A stretch of DNA of 64,000 nucleotides. Source: Brachionus manjavacas. Its lineage: Eukaryota; Rotifera; Eurotatoria; Ploima; Brachionidae. The translations under genes and the position numbers were made by a program. Within the stretch, counting starts at the first letter, position 1. Every line of letters begins with the position of its first letter. The stretch is from positions 4,030,001 through 4,094,000 of the forward strand of contig JAHQIY010000003.1 of assembly GCA_019054805.1 (NCBI GenBank), read 5' to 3'. The notes below the pieces were generated by a model. That model was not told the DNA's origin. It did not search any database and saw nothing but the letters and a program-made list of their open reading frames with translations. Positions 52,704-64,000 of the stretch are shown in pieces.

Positions 52704-55700
52704 AAATAATTATTTTATTGATATTTTTTAGGAATTGAGTAAATGAGATTATACTTCATTTAATTAAAAAGGGTTACTTATTTGCAAGGCTAAACGGAAA
52801 AATAAAAGAATAAGATAAGTGTCAAAATATTGAAATGATTTTTTAATTTATGATGCTTTTTTGTTTTTGTTTTTTGTTTAATACTTTTGAAAGATTAATT
52901 TAATGATCATTGTTTTTTTCTACTAAACTTCTCAAATCTGTAACCTAAAAAACTTTCTTTACTTTTTAATACTAATCATCCTTCTATTCATAATTAACGT
53001 ACCTTTTTTATTTTAAAATTTTATTTTTAGGTAATAATTTTTTCATTTAAAATAAAAACACAAAAACCCAAAAAATTTTATTTTTATTTTTTGTCTCTTT
53101 TTTTATTTTTTTCTTACTTCTCCTTAAAGGAGGTTAATTCAATTCAATAAATAAATAATGGGTCGATCACAAAGTTGAATCCATCAGATTTAATATGAAT
53201 ACCAAGCAGTGTTTATGGTGACCAAATGTAAGAATTGAGTTAATGACAATTACTAACCTTTAGGACTTAAATCCAATCAACTTTTTATTGCTCCAATTGT
53301 CAATAGTATTTATTTTTCCTTTTAGATTTAAGATGTTGAGTGTTTATGAAATTTTGTTTTATCTAGTCTTGTTTAATTGAATCGGCAGAATTGGTCACTT
53401 GAAAATATAAATGAAATGTGAGATATTGTTTAACTAAATCAAAAATTTGAAAAAAAATTTTCTTTTACAAATTTTATTGTATTTAGTTTGTCTGAAAGTA
53501 AGTCAATTTAAGGGAATATAAAAACTCTAAAAAGTAAAATTAGTAGATTTCTTTAGAAGAAAAATATTTTAATAAAAAGATTATCATATTTTGTGACTTA
53601 AGATTAATAATTAAAATTGAAAAAATTAAATTTTCTCAGTCAATTTTCTGATCAAATTATATATGTTCATTCATGTTATATACCAACTAGTGAACTAGGA
53701 TGAAAAAAAATCTAAATGGATTACAAAATTTTATAGACCATATATTAGTTAGAAAAAAAATTATACTAAAAAAATAAGCTTTTTAAATATTATTTTTTTA
53801 TTTAATACAAACCTCAGATTAAGTTGCCAGAAATAATCAAAAAAAATCTTTTTCAGTTGCTAATAAATCAAAATTTTTAAATATGTTCTGAACGTTTAAC
53901 ATGATAAATTGAAAAAAAATTTACAAAATACTTTTATTCAAAATAAAATTAGACACAATACACATAACGTGTTCTTGTGGTTAATTTTTTTATTTTATAT
54001 TTTGATAGTTTGATAGCAAAAATCTACCAAATTCTAAAAATTTTTTATTTTTATGCACCATGTCTGAAACCAGATTATAAGTCTTGTTAAAATTGAAATG
54101 ATCGAAATTTCAAATTAAATCTAAATAATTTGATAGAAAAATTACTATTAAAAAATATCTTTAAAAAATGTGACTAATGAAGTAACCTAGCTTTGTTTTG
54201 TGACCTAAAAATAATATATTTTTATTATCTCTTAAATCCTAAACCAATTCATGACCAAATGTTTCTGAATTTTAGCTCAAAAAAATTTCTCGTTTCCTTA
54301 TAAACAAAGCTTAAGTATAAAGACTAAAAAAAATCTTCGATTTGTATAATAAAAATTTTTTTTTTTTAGTTATTTAAAGCAAAAATAGAACTACTTGAAC
54401 ACAATATTTTTAATTTTGTCTAAAGATATAATTTTACTTGAAAAATTAAAAAAATTGACATATTAGGGAAAATTATAATTAAAAAGTTAAAATTCTTCTA
54501 AATTCATCTTTTCGGATGAATACCGTAACAATAATTGATTTTTAATTCTGCAATATTTAACCAAAAAAATATTTTTACCTACAGAAACAGTTGATTAAAA
54601 TTTTTATTTACAGTATTTCAGATGGATCATTTTTTAAAATACTACACCTGGAAATTTTTTTCGAGGCACCAAAATCAAATTTTCTTTATCTTAGTTCTGC
54701 TTTAAAAAAAACAAGTACTTATGTTATAAAAAATAAAAGTGAAAGATCTAATTAAATTATTAAACTAGAAATATGTAAAAAATAATCATTATATTTTTTG
54801 ATTATTTTCTTTAAATATTCTGAGAGATATTTTATTTAAATAATTTAGTATAATTGTATTATATTAACTTATTATTAGTATAATCAGATCAATAGTTTTA
54901 AAAATTTTTATGCAAAACAAATAATTTAAATTCTGTTTATTTAGATAATTACACGAAAAATACAAAACAATAAGGGAGATAAAAACTCCATATTTTGAGC
55001 TTTATTTTTAATAGCCATACCATATCGATCTATTTATTTTATTTTTTATTTACGGACTATTCACCTTTTAGTATGAACAAAAAGCATTATGATTAAAATT
55101 TTCATATAGTTTTATTTTTTTAAATTGTTCTAGCATTAATCTTTAAGTGAACCCTAAAATTTACGCCTAAAATTTGTAGCTTAACTTCGCCAATCATTCC
55201 AATTGAGTTTGATAGCCAATAAATCATAATTTTATTTTTATATTAAATTATTACCAAGAAAATAAGCTAGAAAAGTATTCAGTTTTACTAATTTTTTTAA
55301 AGCATATCGAAGACATTGTTTCACTTTGTGTCAATCAAACAATGACAAAATTTTTAATTTTGTTTCATTCAATTTATGATTTATAATTTTTCAAATAATA
55401 CAAATAATTTTCTCTTCAAGTCTTCCTAAGAAATATTTTCTTTGTACAAGGAAAGGTTTTTTCAAAAGAATTTTATCATCTTCTTTTAATTGTATGTGGC
55501 ATCAATATATTTATAGTTAAAAAAATTGACTTAAAAGCTTCTTGAGTGGAGCACGTACATTTTAAACAAAACATTCTTAATTAAAATGGTATTTTTTTAA
55601 TAAATTAAATGTGAAAATTTCAAGTTTTAATTAAATTTAATAAATCGAATTAATTAATATTTAATTGAATCTTGAAAAAATTGTAATTTTAATGGGTAAC

Positions 55701-57109
55701 TTCAAATTTTTGATCGTGATCATATGATCAAAATTTAATTAATCAAAATTTAATTAATCAAAATTTAAATTTAAATTGCGAAATTAGCTTTTAATTTAAA
55801 TACTAAGTGTTTAATCTTTAATATAAATTTCATTCAAATTTATGTTTAATTGATTGTTCAAAAATATTCATTCTAAAACATTAAAGACAAATTAAAGACA
55901 ACAAAGATTAAACAAAGGTATAGAAAAAATTCAAAAAACTCCTAGAAAACCAATTAATGATTCTAATAATAAGATTAGATTCAATTTAAATTAAAGTAGA
56001 TTACGGCGAAACTAAGTTAAATTTTATACTGTAAAATATCAGAATATTGATTAATATTACTTTTTTACTTTTGTTTAAAACTAATGATATTTTTTCTGAT
56101 TAAATTAATTAAACAAAAGTGTTAAATAAACTTTTAATTTGAAATAAAGATTAGATCATGAACTTCAATATGTCATTTTTATAAACTATTTATAAAAAAA
56201 CAAGAATTAATAAATTATTTTGACATTAAATAAAAAATTTTGAATGAAAATTTTATAAAAAAAAGCGTTCAAAAAATCAAAAAGAATAGTATTAAATTTA
56301 GCTGCTTAATAAATATTTATAAAAGAGAAATTTTAAATTTTTATACTTAATTTCATATTTTTCAATATTTACTCTGTTTGAAAAAAATAGTTATTCTTCT
56401 GAAAACTATGAGCGTAGTAATGCTCAACATAAAAAGCCCTAATCCCAGATCAAAAATCACACCCTTGACAAGAAATACCTATCTTCTATTTGGAGTTGTT
56501 ATTCTTTTTTGTGATCAATCGTCTAACACGATAAAAATGGTAAAAAATTGTAAGAATTAAAATATATAACAAAAAATTTAATTCGATTTTGTTCAATTTT
56601 TTTTTTAATTTTTCTCTCTTTTTTAATTTTCTTGTCACTCATAATTTTTTTAATCAGAGTTAGACCCGAAAAAAATAACTTAAAGCTTAGGTAATTCTTT
56701 TGATAAAAGAAATCACGATCGACGATTTATTTTTTTCTTTATTTTTCTTTGAGCCATTTTAATTTTTTTATTTTTAAATAAGAAAAACTTAAAGCTTAGA
56801 TAATTCGATTGATAAAATTAATCACAATAGACCGGGAAGAAAGCTGGATTAAAATTGAATTTTAAAATTGGTTGCTTATTTTAGCTAATTTCTAAAAAAT
56901 TGTTGATTAAATTTTTGATCACCAAAAAAACACAAAATCAAGTTATAAAAAAGAACCTAGTCTAAATTATATTTTTAGTAAAATATATCAAACCAAAAAT
57001 AAGGATTATTTAAATGTTATTTAATCTTTTAAATTTGAAATGAACATATCATAATTTTGCTATTTTTTTCCTTTCTACCAAGTAAAATCAACAAACACAA
57101 TATTTTAGT
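52704..57109. other. AT-rich stretch with minor repeats
   Basis: No gene recognised. A tandem AATCAAAATTTAATT lies at 55727-55770. A direct repeat containing AACTTAAAGCTTAG and TTGATAAAA occurs at about 56678 and 56788. One possible short exon is listed separately (56408-56539). Confidence 0.5.
56408..56539 (+). CDS. Possible first exon with signal-anchor-like segment (tentative)
   Basis: ATG at 56408 followed by a basic stretch (NIKSPNPRSKITPLTR), then a hydrophobic YLLFGVVILF and ATG-GTAAAA, which could be a splice donor. The composition is richer in GC than its surroundings. No continuing exon was found and no family recognised. Confidence 0.2.
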
Positions 57110-57450
57110 AGTAGTAGTAGTAGTGTAAGCTGTAACACATAAAGTGTGAGTGCAGTTTATAACGCTGCACTTTGTCAGCTTGTGGTTTTGGTTATGGCCA
57201 CATACTTCTTAAGTTCATCAATTTCAGCTTCGGTAGACCGATCTCCTCCAAGTCTCCGAGGTCATATGTCGGTCAATTCTGGTTTTAAATTGGTTAACCG
57301 TATCCGCCTCTGCTATCTCCGAGGGTAACATATTCCAGGTGGTAGCGTTGCAGTTCAGTAAAAAATTATCCCTCATGGGTGCATTTACAAATTTTTCCCT
57401 TATTATCTGACTGTTGTGTCTTCTATTAGCTCCTACTGTTTTCAAATTTA
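57110..57450 (-). mobile_element. L2/CR1-like retrotransposon 3' fragment with (TAC)n tail
   Basis: Minus-strand frame with TVGANRRHNSQIIREKF, ATTWNMLPSEIAEADTVNQF and KTRIDRHM: the end of an L2/CR1-type ORF2 (W-N-x-LP, then A-x-x-VN-x-FK). It terminates in a TAC/TAG microsatellite at 57107-57124. Confidence 0.7.
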
Positions 57451-60400
57451 AAGGTCCTACTGTTTTGTTTCATTTTATTTTTTTTATCGGCTCAACTAAT
57501 TCATCCGTTTTTATGACTACTCTTGACAGATCAAGGTTTTTCATTCAACTTCGTTGAACATAGTCCTCATTAATTTGTTAATTTTGAATTAGGAAAATAA
57601 CGCAATTTCATTCCAAATGTTCTTCCAAAATTTCTTCCATAATAAACCAAAATTCACTTCCTGATTATTAAACAATAAAAATCCATGCATGTTTATTATA
57701 TATATAAAAAAATATGACTAAATTTAACCCATAAAATTTATTTTTTTCTTTGTATTTTTCAAAATGAAATTATAAAAAAAATCTAATTTTTTATCCTTGC
57801 AAATAATATTGGAAATAGAAATTAAGATTGCGATGAAGAAAAATTCTAAGCCAGTGTCTTGAAAAATTACTGTAAATTACTTTTTATCAATTTTAAAAAT
57901 TTAATGATAAATTTTAAAAGCTTTTTAACTATCTTGAAGTACAATTTAGAAAAAAAACTACACAATTTTTTTCGTATTCTTTATTTAGTTCTATTCGTTT
58001 CACATTAAATAATTTAATTTTTAAGATTCTATTTTAACAAACAATTGTCAAACGAAATTTTTTACACTATTCAACTAAAATAACAGTAATCTGAATAAAT
58101 CTCGATAAAAAACTTTAAGCTTAAATAAACATTTAATTTTTTCATAGTTAAAGCTAAATATTGTAAATCCTTCGAACAAATTTTTTTTTAATGCTCTAAA
58201 CAAGCTTAATTTATTTGTAAATCATCTACATAATAAGGCAATTCGCTCTTAGACAACCAAAGTAACCTAAATTGGACAAGATATAGCACTCTTAATTTTT
58301 ATTTCTAAACCATCTAAAATTTTATAATTATTGAATAAAATGATTTTAAATTTGAAAAACGATCACTTTTTATAATATTTTTTAAATGCTTATATTTAGA
58401 TTGTTAATTAACTATCTGAGATGCTTAAATCATTTCAAAAATAGATAGTTCTAAAATTAAAGTATTTTTTTTGCAATGACTTAAAAACCATTCTTTTTGC
58501 GTAAGAATTAAAAAAAGACCGAAAATTAAAAAAAATTTCTAGCTACTTCTAGCGAAAAAATCGAATAGCTTGTTTACATTGAAATATTTCTAGCTGATAT
58601 ATATTGGTAAAGTCTTGATGGATCATTTGGAAAGTTAAATCACCTTTTATTTTTTTAAGCTTTTAAAATATTTGAATAAATAAGATGAGGTTCGATTAGA
58701 TCTTATCAACATTTTCTCACAGAATTAACTGATTAGAAACCTTGATATTCCTTAGGGTGGAATTTAAGACAATTGTTTGAATAATTTTTGCCAAGAGCTG
58801 AATTTCTTTACTTTTAAATATGCATTTTTAACTTTCATATTGAAAATCTATACTAATTCAAACGCTTTCAAAAGCCATGGGTTTTAAATAACAGAGTTTA
58901 TCTAGAATAAATGTTATGACGAACAGTTTTATCCAAATGAGGATAGAATTAGCTTAGCTTAAGTAGAGCTTTTGTCTGGAAAAAAAGTTGAATTAAGTTA
59001 AAGAATAAAAAATTATGGTAATTTATCCTTTTTGATTCGTAGCGAGGCTTATTTAGTAAAGAACCAAAATATGGTATCAACTAAACCAAATGATTTATTT
59101 TTTTTAGTAAAGCCGAAAAATTTTTCCTAAAATTAGTTATCATCTTTGTACATCTAATAAATCATCGAAAACAAAGATAAAATGTTAAGATTTGTTAACT
59201 TTTATTTATTGTTAAAAATGGAAAATATCAATCATAAAATTTCGGATGAAATTTTTTAAATTTTGCTTTTTGAGTGCTTTTTTTTTAATATAAAAAGGTG
59301 GAAAAATAGCGTTCAAATTTATTATTATGTAATGAAGAATGTTAAACGTTTTTTGAACCTCTTGAAGATTGAGCTTAATTTTTCAAATTTTTTTATCTTA
59401 ATCACCTTTAAGTTTGCGATCTCACTAACTCACTTATTAAATTAGCTTTGTAATTTATACAGGTAACTAAAATTTTTTTTTTAAATTTTGCCCAAATTAG
59501 GACAACACGTTTATTTAAAGTGCAATATCATACAGGAATTTTTTAAATTGAGCTTGGAATTTTTTTTCTTATCTTATCTTAAATTAGTAGAATTATTATT
59601 GCAAGCTTAAATTATACATAAAACCAGAATCTTGTTATAACACAAATGTTTATAAGATTTTAATGTATTGTTAATGACTTTATGATAGATTGGTTATGGA
59701 GAAGTTAGTAAATTATCTCTAAAATTAAATTAAATGCGAAATTTTTGAAATGCTCTTAAAAAAATATCTTGTAAACAATTTGAACTAAGTCTAAGAAATG
59801 GCTAAAAAAAAGCCGGAGGATTTTAAAGATCTGAGGTGTGCAAGCGGAAAAAATGCTTATTTATTTATTTTAGTAACACAAATTTTTGTTTAGACTTGAA
59901 AGAAGAAATAATTTGATGCATAGATAGTCGAAATTCTTATTTTATATAATCAAAAATAAATTAAGCAGATTTAATCTCATGAATTTTAGTTTTTATGAAT
60001 TTCATTCCTGTATCCAAGAGTTTGATTATAATTTGGAATAAAAACCTATTGCTCCGTAATAAAATTCAATTATTGCTTTTTTTTTTAAACTAAAAATATA
60101 GATAATGCTCAAACAAAAAGATAACATTTTTTTTGGATTATTTCAATCCGAAGGATTATCTAGATTTTAGATATTATCTTTTCAGGGAATTGTGAATTTT
60201 GGAGTAAAAAACAAAAAAAGAATATAAAAATTATAATAATATATTATTTTTGTAAATTATCCAAAATTTATTATTAATTCTTAATTGAATAAAATTTTTC
60301 ACATTTTTGGTGATCAGAAGAATTACAAATATTTTGTTTAAAATTATAGTTATTTATGGGAAATGTAGCATCAATATACGGATAATGCTTTTGAAAAATA

Positions 60401-60609
60401 TTTAAAGAAATTTATAAATTTATCTCAGAAAATGAGTTTTCAAAAAATAATGACTTGACTTGTTATAATTTGTGACTAGTTTACTCGCATATTATTAGAT
60501 TAAGAGAAATCCTTAAAAATTTGTATACTCCTAACGATGTCTTTTCCTTAATTGTAATTAAAAAAAATTATTTTAAGTGCATGTAGCATTTTTATAAACT
60601 AAATTTATT
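57451..60609. other. AT-rich stretch, nothing recognised
   Basis: About 3.2 kb without a credible ORF, repeat boundary or RNA gene. Confidence 0.6.
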
Positions 60610-63600
60610 TTAGAAGTTGTAGTAGTAGTTTAAACTGCAGCTTAGAGGTTATAAGCATAGCTCAAAAGAGCTGTAGCGGTCGCTTCTTTTTGTTTCGACA
60701 TCCGAACATCAAGCTTTGCTTTGAAACTATTCAGGTTTTTTGCATTTACCACATCTTCCGAGAGTATGTTCCATCCATTCACGACTCTATTTTAAAAAAA
60801 GTTAAATCTAGGAAGACAATTTTTACATGTTCACGTGTTAGACTATAGCTATTTCTCCTTAATTCATATCTTCGGTTCCCGGATCTTTTGTTTTGACTAA
60901 AGTTGATACCTTTATTAAATTCAATTTGTTCGTAATTGCTTACTACTTTTTTCATTTGGATTTATTCACCCCTTAATCTTCTTGTCTTCAGGTTAGTTAA
61001 CCCTAGCTTTGACAAACGTTGTTGATAATCCAAATCACGCAGTTCTGGAATCAACTTTGTTACTCTTCGATGAACTTTCTCAAGCTCATTTATATTCTTT
61101 TCCAGAATGGACACCATGCACTGACAGCATATTCCAGGTGCGGTCTCTTACACATTTTGACTTCCCCAGGGGCTTCAAATCAATCTTGTACTCGAACTCC
61201 GTTATAAACTACTTTACAATTTTCTACATTTAGCTGATCGACCACTCTTTTGACCACTTGCAAACCTTATCCATATCTGATTGTAGCTAAAAAAATCGAG
61301 TTGAAATTATTAACTATTGATAAGATGTTCGTGTCATCAGCATAAGCTTCACAATTGTTTTGAACAATATCCAAAATATCGTTTATAAGAATAATAAAGA
61401 GTACAGGACCGAGCAATGAACCTAGTGGAACTCCACTGTTAGCTTTAACCCTATTTGAGCTAGTGTCCCCTAAAACTACCCTTTGACAACGTTCTAACAG
61501 AAACGCTTTTATCCAATTGTTCAGGCCATCACCAAAACCAAAAAACTTGAAGTTGTACAAAAGCTTACTGTGGGGGAATTTGTTACACTAATTTCTTGTT
61601 TTTATATAGTTTATCTTCTTTGACTCACACCAACCACTGACTTCGAAAGACTTCCAAGCTGATTATTTTTTCTTAATAATAGATTTCGTTTCTTCAGACA
61701 TCCATGGCTTTTCATTACAATGTTAACTCTTCTTTTGAATTAAACGCTCTCAATCAATTTCATAAAACGTTATCAACTTATTGTAAATTAGCTCAACGGT
61801 CAAGCCTTCAAGTGTTTGAATCCAATTTACTTTGTCGATAAAATTAGATATGGAAACGAAGTCCCCTTTTCCGTTTTTAAAATCCGACGATCGAAAACGT
61901 TTTGAATTCCCTTTCGTTTTTTTTAATTCATAATCCCACATAGGAAAATGATGACCTTATTCGTCGAATCAAGAGGAGTTGAACTAATAAATACGCTCTT
62001 TATTCTAGCTTATTGCTAAATCAACTAGACTACTAGGTCTTACGATTTAGGTTTGGAAAGTTGGTTCGATATTTAGATTATAGAATTAACAATCACTAAA
62101 GCAGTCAATTAAACAATTTTCAAAGGAATTTTTACCAGCTAGAAATGAACTAAAAAGCCCGCCGGGTAAATTTATTTTCGGACAATTTAAATCTCCACAT
62201 AATAACAATCCAGTGAATTTGGACTCGTACACAACCTCATTTGCTCCTTTGATACTATTTAAAATATTCTTATCGTTCTGACTTCCTGGAGGTCTATAGA
62301 CACCACCTGAAAGAATTAAATCACCAGGTGTAATAACTGTACAAAATATCTGCTCCACTTCCTCATCGCACAAAACTTTTTTCAAGATTTCGTAACAGCC
62401 GATATCCAATATATTTCATCCACCTACTCTGCTCTTGCTATTAAAGTTTAACATTTCATTGCCACTCAAACACGGACAGAACAACTCCGAGAACCAAGTC
62501 TCAGTTACAAAAATAATATCCAAATTGCCAGTCTTGGCGATTAATTCTAGCTCATCGAACTTGTTTCCTAATGAAGTGGCGTTAATATAAAAAAATTTGA
62601 TAGAACTTGATTGACCTTTATTATTCGTCGATTTCTCACATTCAATTGAAATATCTAAACTATATACAGAAATCTTAATTAGGTTTTTTACTTTACGTTT
62701 TTTAGGATTTAACGGGACGTTATTTACTTTTGAACTTTTTTCGGTGTGATTAATGCTGCATCTGAGTCTGTACTGACTCAGTACCTGGCTCGAGAGTAAA
62801 TCTCCGAAAGCTATCCTCTCTAATACTATAATGGACATCAGTTGAGTTGTTGCGTACATTTTAGTTCAAGTTGTATCGGTCTTCTCTTCGTTTTTAGTCC
62901 AAATGCCTCTTAGCTTCTTTCATGTCTGAATTAACGTAAACTTCACTGTGTTCGCTTAGTTTGCGTAACTCTTTAGCTGCCTCCTTTTGACATCTGCTTT
63001 ATTTGATCCGAACGTTTTCTAAATAAAACCACGATCGTCAGCTTCTTGACTTACTTTTGTCTTTTTGGAGCTAACCGCACACCAAAAACTATTAAATTCT
63101 TCATTCTTCTTTCTCGTTTATCTGTTCAATAAAAACAGAGTATAGTACCTCAATTTGTAACGCTGGACGTACAAACTTTTTATCTTCGACTTGTGCAACT
63201 GCTCGGCTAGCAACCGTTCCCCAGCTGGAGATTAACGGTTCTCTGTTTTGTGGCTTTCCAATTCGGCAAAAACCATCTTTGATTTTTCTCTTTATTCTTT
63301 CAATTCGTTTTCTAGTTCTTCAACTATTGGACTAAGTTCAGTTTTTTTAGACGAAAGATCAGAAATAGTCGAGTTATTTCATTTACAACTACATTTGTAT
63401 CCTTGATCATTTGTATAAAGTTGATTCTACAGTTTTTCCATTTTACTAGTTAAGGTTCGAATAAATGATTCTTGTTGTTCGAATCTCAGTTGAAGAGATA
63501 AAATTTTCGACGTCGCATTTCTTATACGTTCGAATTCTTCAGGTTCTATTTCCAACACTTCAGATGACTTATTAACCACGTAAATTTTTCTCCAAATTCA
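60610..63600 (-). mobile_element. L2/CR1-like non-LTR retrotransposon, nearly full coding layout, degenerate
   Basis: Minus strand, in order: a coiled-coil ORF1-like end (63430-63590, LEIEPEEFERIRN); endonuclease (62416-62859: FFYINATSLGNKFDEL, IIFVTETWFSE; 62086-62409: VYRPPGSQND, LLLCGDLNCPKIN); linker (61750-61941); reverse transcriptase (61267-61560: SGVPLGSLLGPVLFIILIND, YADDTNIL); C-terminal tail (about 60640-60800: VVNGWNILSEDVVNA) and a 3' end with a short TAC run near 60615. Several frameshifts and stops; not active. Confidence 0.85.
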
Positions 63601-63750
63601 TAAAAATAATAAATATGTGATATATTTTTTTATTTGAAAAAAAAAAAATCGATCTCAATTCCACTTTTAATAAAACTGAATTCTTGCACAGTGGTTCGTG
63701 ACCAAAATGCGAAAATCATGTTTAAACCGAAATGGAAAATAATTATCAAA

Positions 63751-64000
63751 TTAAAATGGTTTAATTTTTTGTGTTTGAATTACAAAATGTATCCATTGTT
63801 GAAAAAACGTTGAAAAATTAAAAAAAATATTTTAAAGTTAGTATTGCAAGCATTTTCATTTTTGAAATTGAACTCTTTGGTGAAATAGAATGAGTTTAAT
63901 TTTTATTTGGAAATTTGAAAAAAAAAATTGAAAATTCTTTTTTAATTTTAAATAATTTCAATATAATAAATAAATAATTCATTTATTTTTTTTTCCGAGC
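63751..64000. mobile_element. Arm of the long inverted-repeat family, cut by window end
   Basis: Starts TTAAAATGGTTTAATTTTTT and follows the reverse complement of 3660-3869 (shared TTGCAAGCATTTTCAT, and a GAAATAGAAT stretch). The last 30 bases carry an AAAT tail and CCGAGC in inverse, the 3' end of the retrotransposon family seen at 26.6 and 47.0 kb. Confidence 0.55.

Noticed and set aside
59263-59445. 60-codon plus-strand frame
   Set aside because: AT-rich, Phe/Asn/Lys/Ile composition, no ATG context or domain; expected by chance in this composition.

Overview
This is a very AT-rich metazoan nuclear segment carrying two spliced host genes, both on the minus strand, in a landscape of decayed transposable elements. 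Evidence for an animal genome is the pairing of a Cdc42-binding MRCK kinase with a polycystin/REJ-type receptor, GT-AG introns, and non-LTR, hAT, Tc1/mariner and Mutator-like debris. The composition and element types would suit a rotifer or another small AT-rich invertebrate, but the species cannot be fixed from sequence alone.

Positions 1-24205 (minus strand, 3' end outside the window): a large secreted or membrane-anchored protein. I assembled 21 exons that keep one open frame (about 2206 residues so far): a signal peptide, seven tandem modules of about 250 residues each, a short linker, then a REJ (receptor for egg jelly) region. The layout resembles polycystin-1/PKDREJ/sea-urchin REJ proteins, except that the usual PKD repeats are replaced by an unfamiliar repeated module. 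Every module starts and ends in intron phase 1. Introns are either about 35-150 bp or 1.4-4.3 kb, and the long ones hold the transposable elements.

Positions 24206-30900: gap between the genes, filled with non-LTR reverse-transcriptase remnants on the minus strand. One of them is interrupted by a complete but internally deleted hAT element with an 8-bp target duplication.

Positions 30908-46036 (minus strand): a complete MRCK/Genghis Khan-type kinase gene of 8 exons, whose lengths add up to exactly 1805 codons (1804 aa plus stop). Domains in order: N-terminal extension, AGC kinase, kinase tail, coiled coil, C1, PH, CNH, CRIB, Ser-rich tail. A second CRIB-like motif lies about 75 residues after the first. 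Intron 4 holds a 41-bp minisatellite beside its splice donor.

Positions 46037-64000: MRCK upstream region with TG and CT microsatellites, then mostly AT-rich sequence with no recognisable host gene. It contains non-LTR elements at about 46.98-49.16 kb (minus), 51.29-52.70 kb (plus), 57.11-57.45 kb (minus) and 60.61-63.60 kb (minus), the last with endonuclease and reverse transcriptase.

The two host genes show no obvious functional link beyond shared strand. The observation most worth following is the seven-module ectodomain of the REJ protein.
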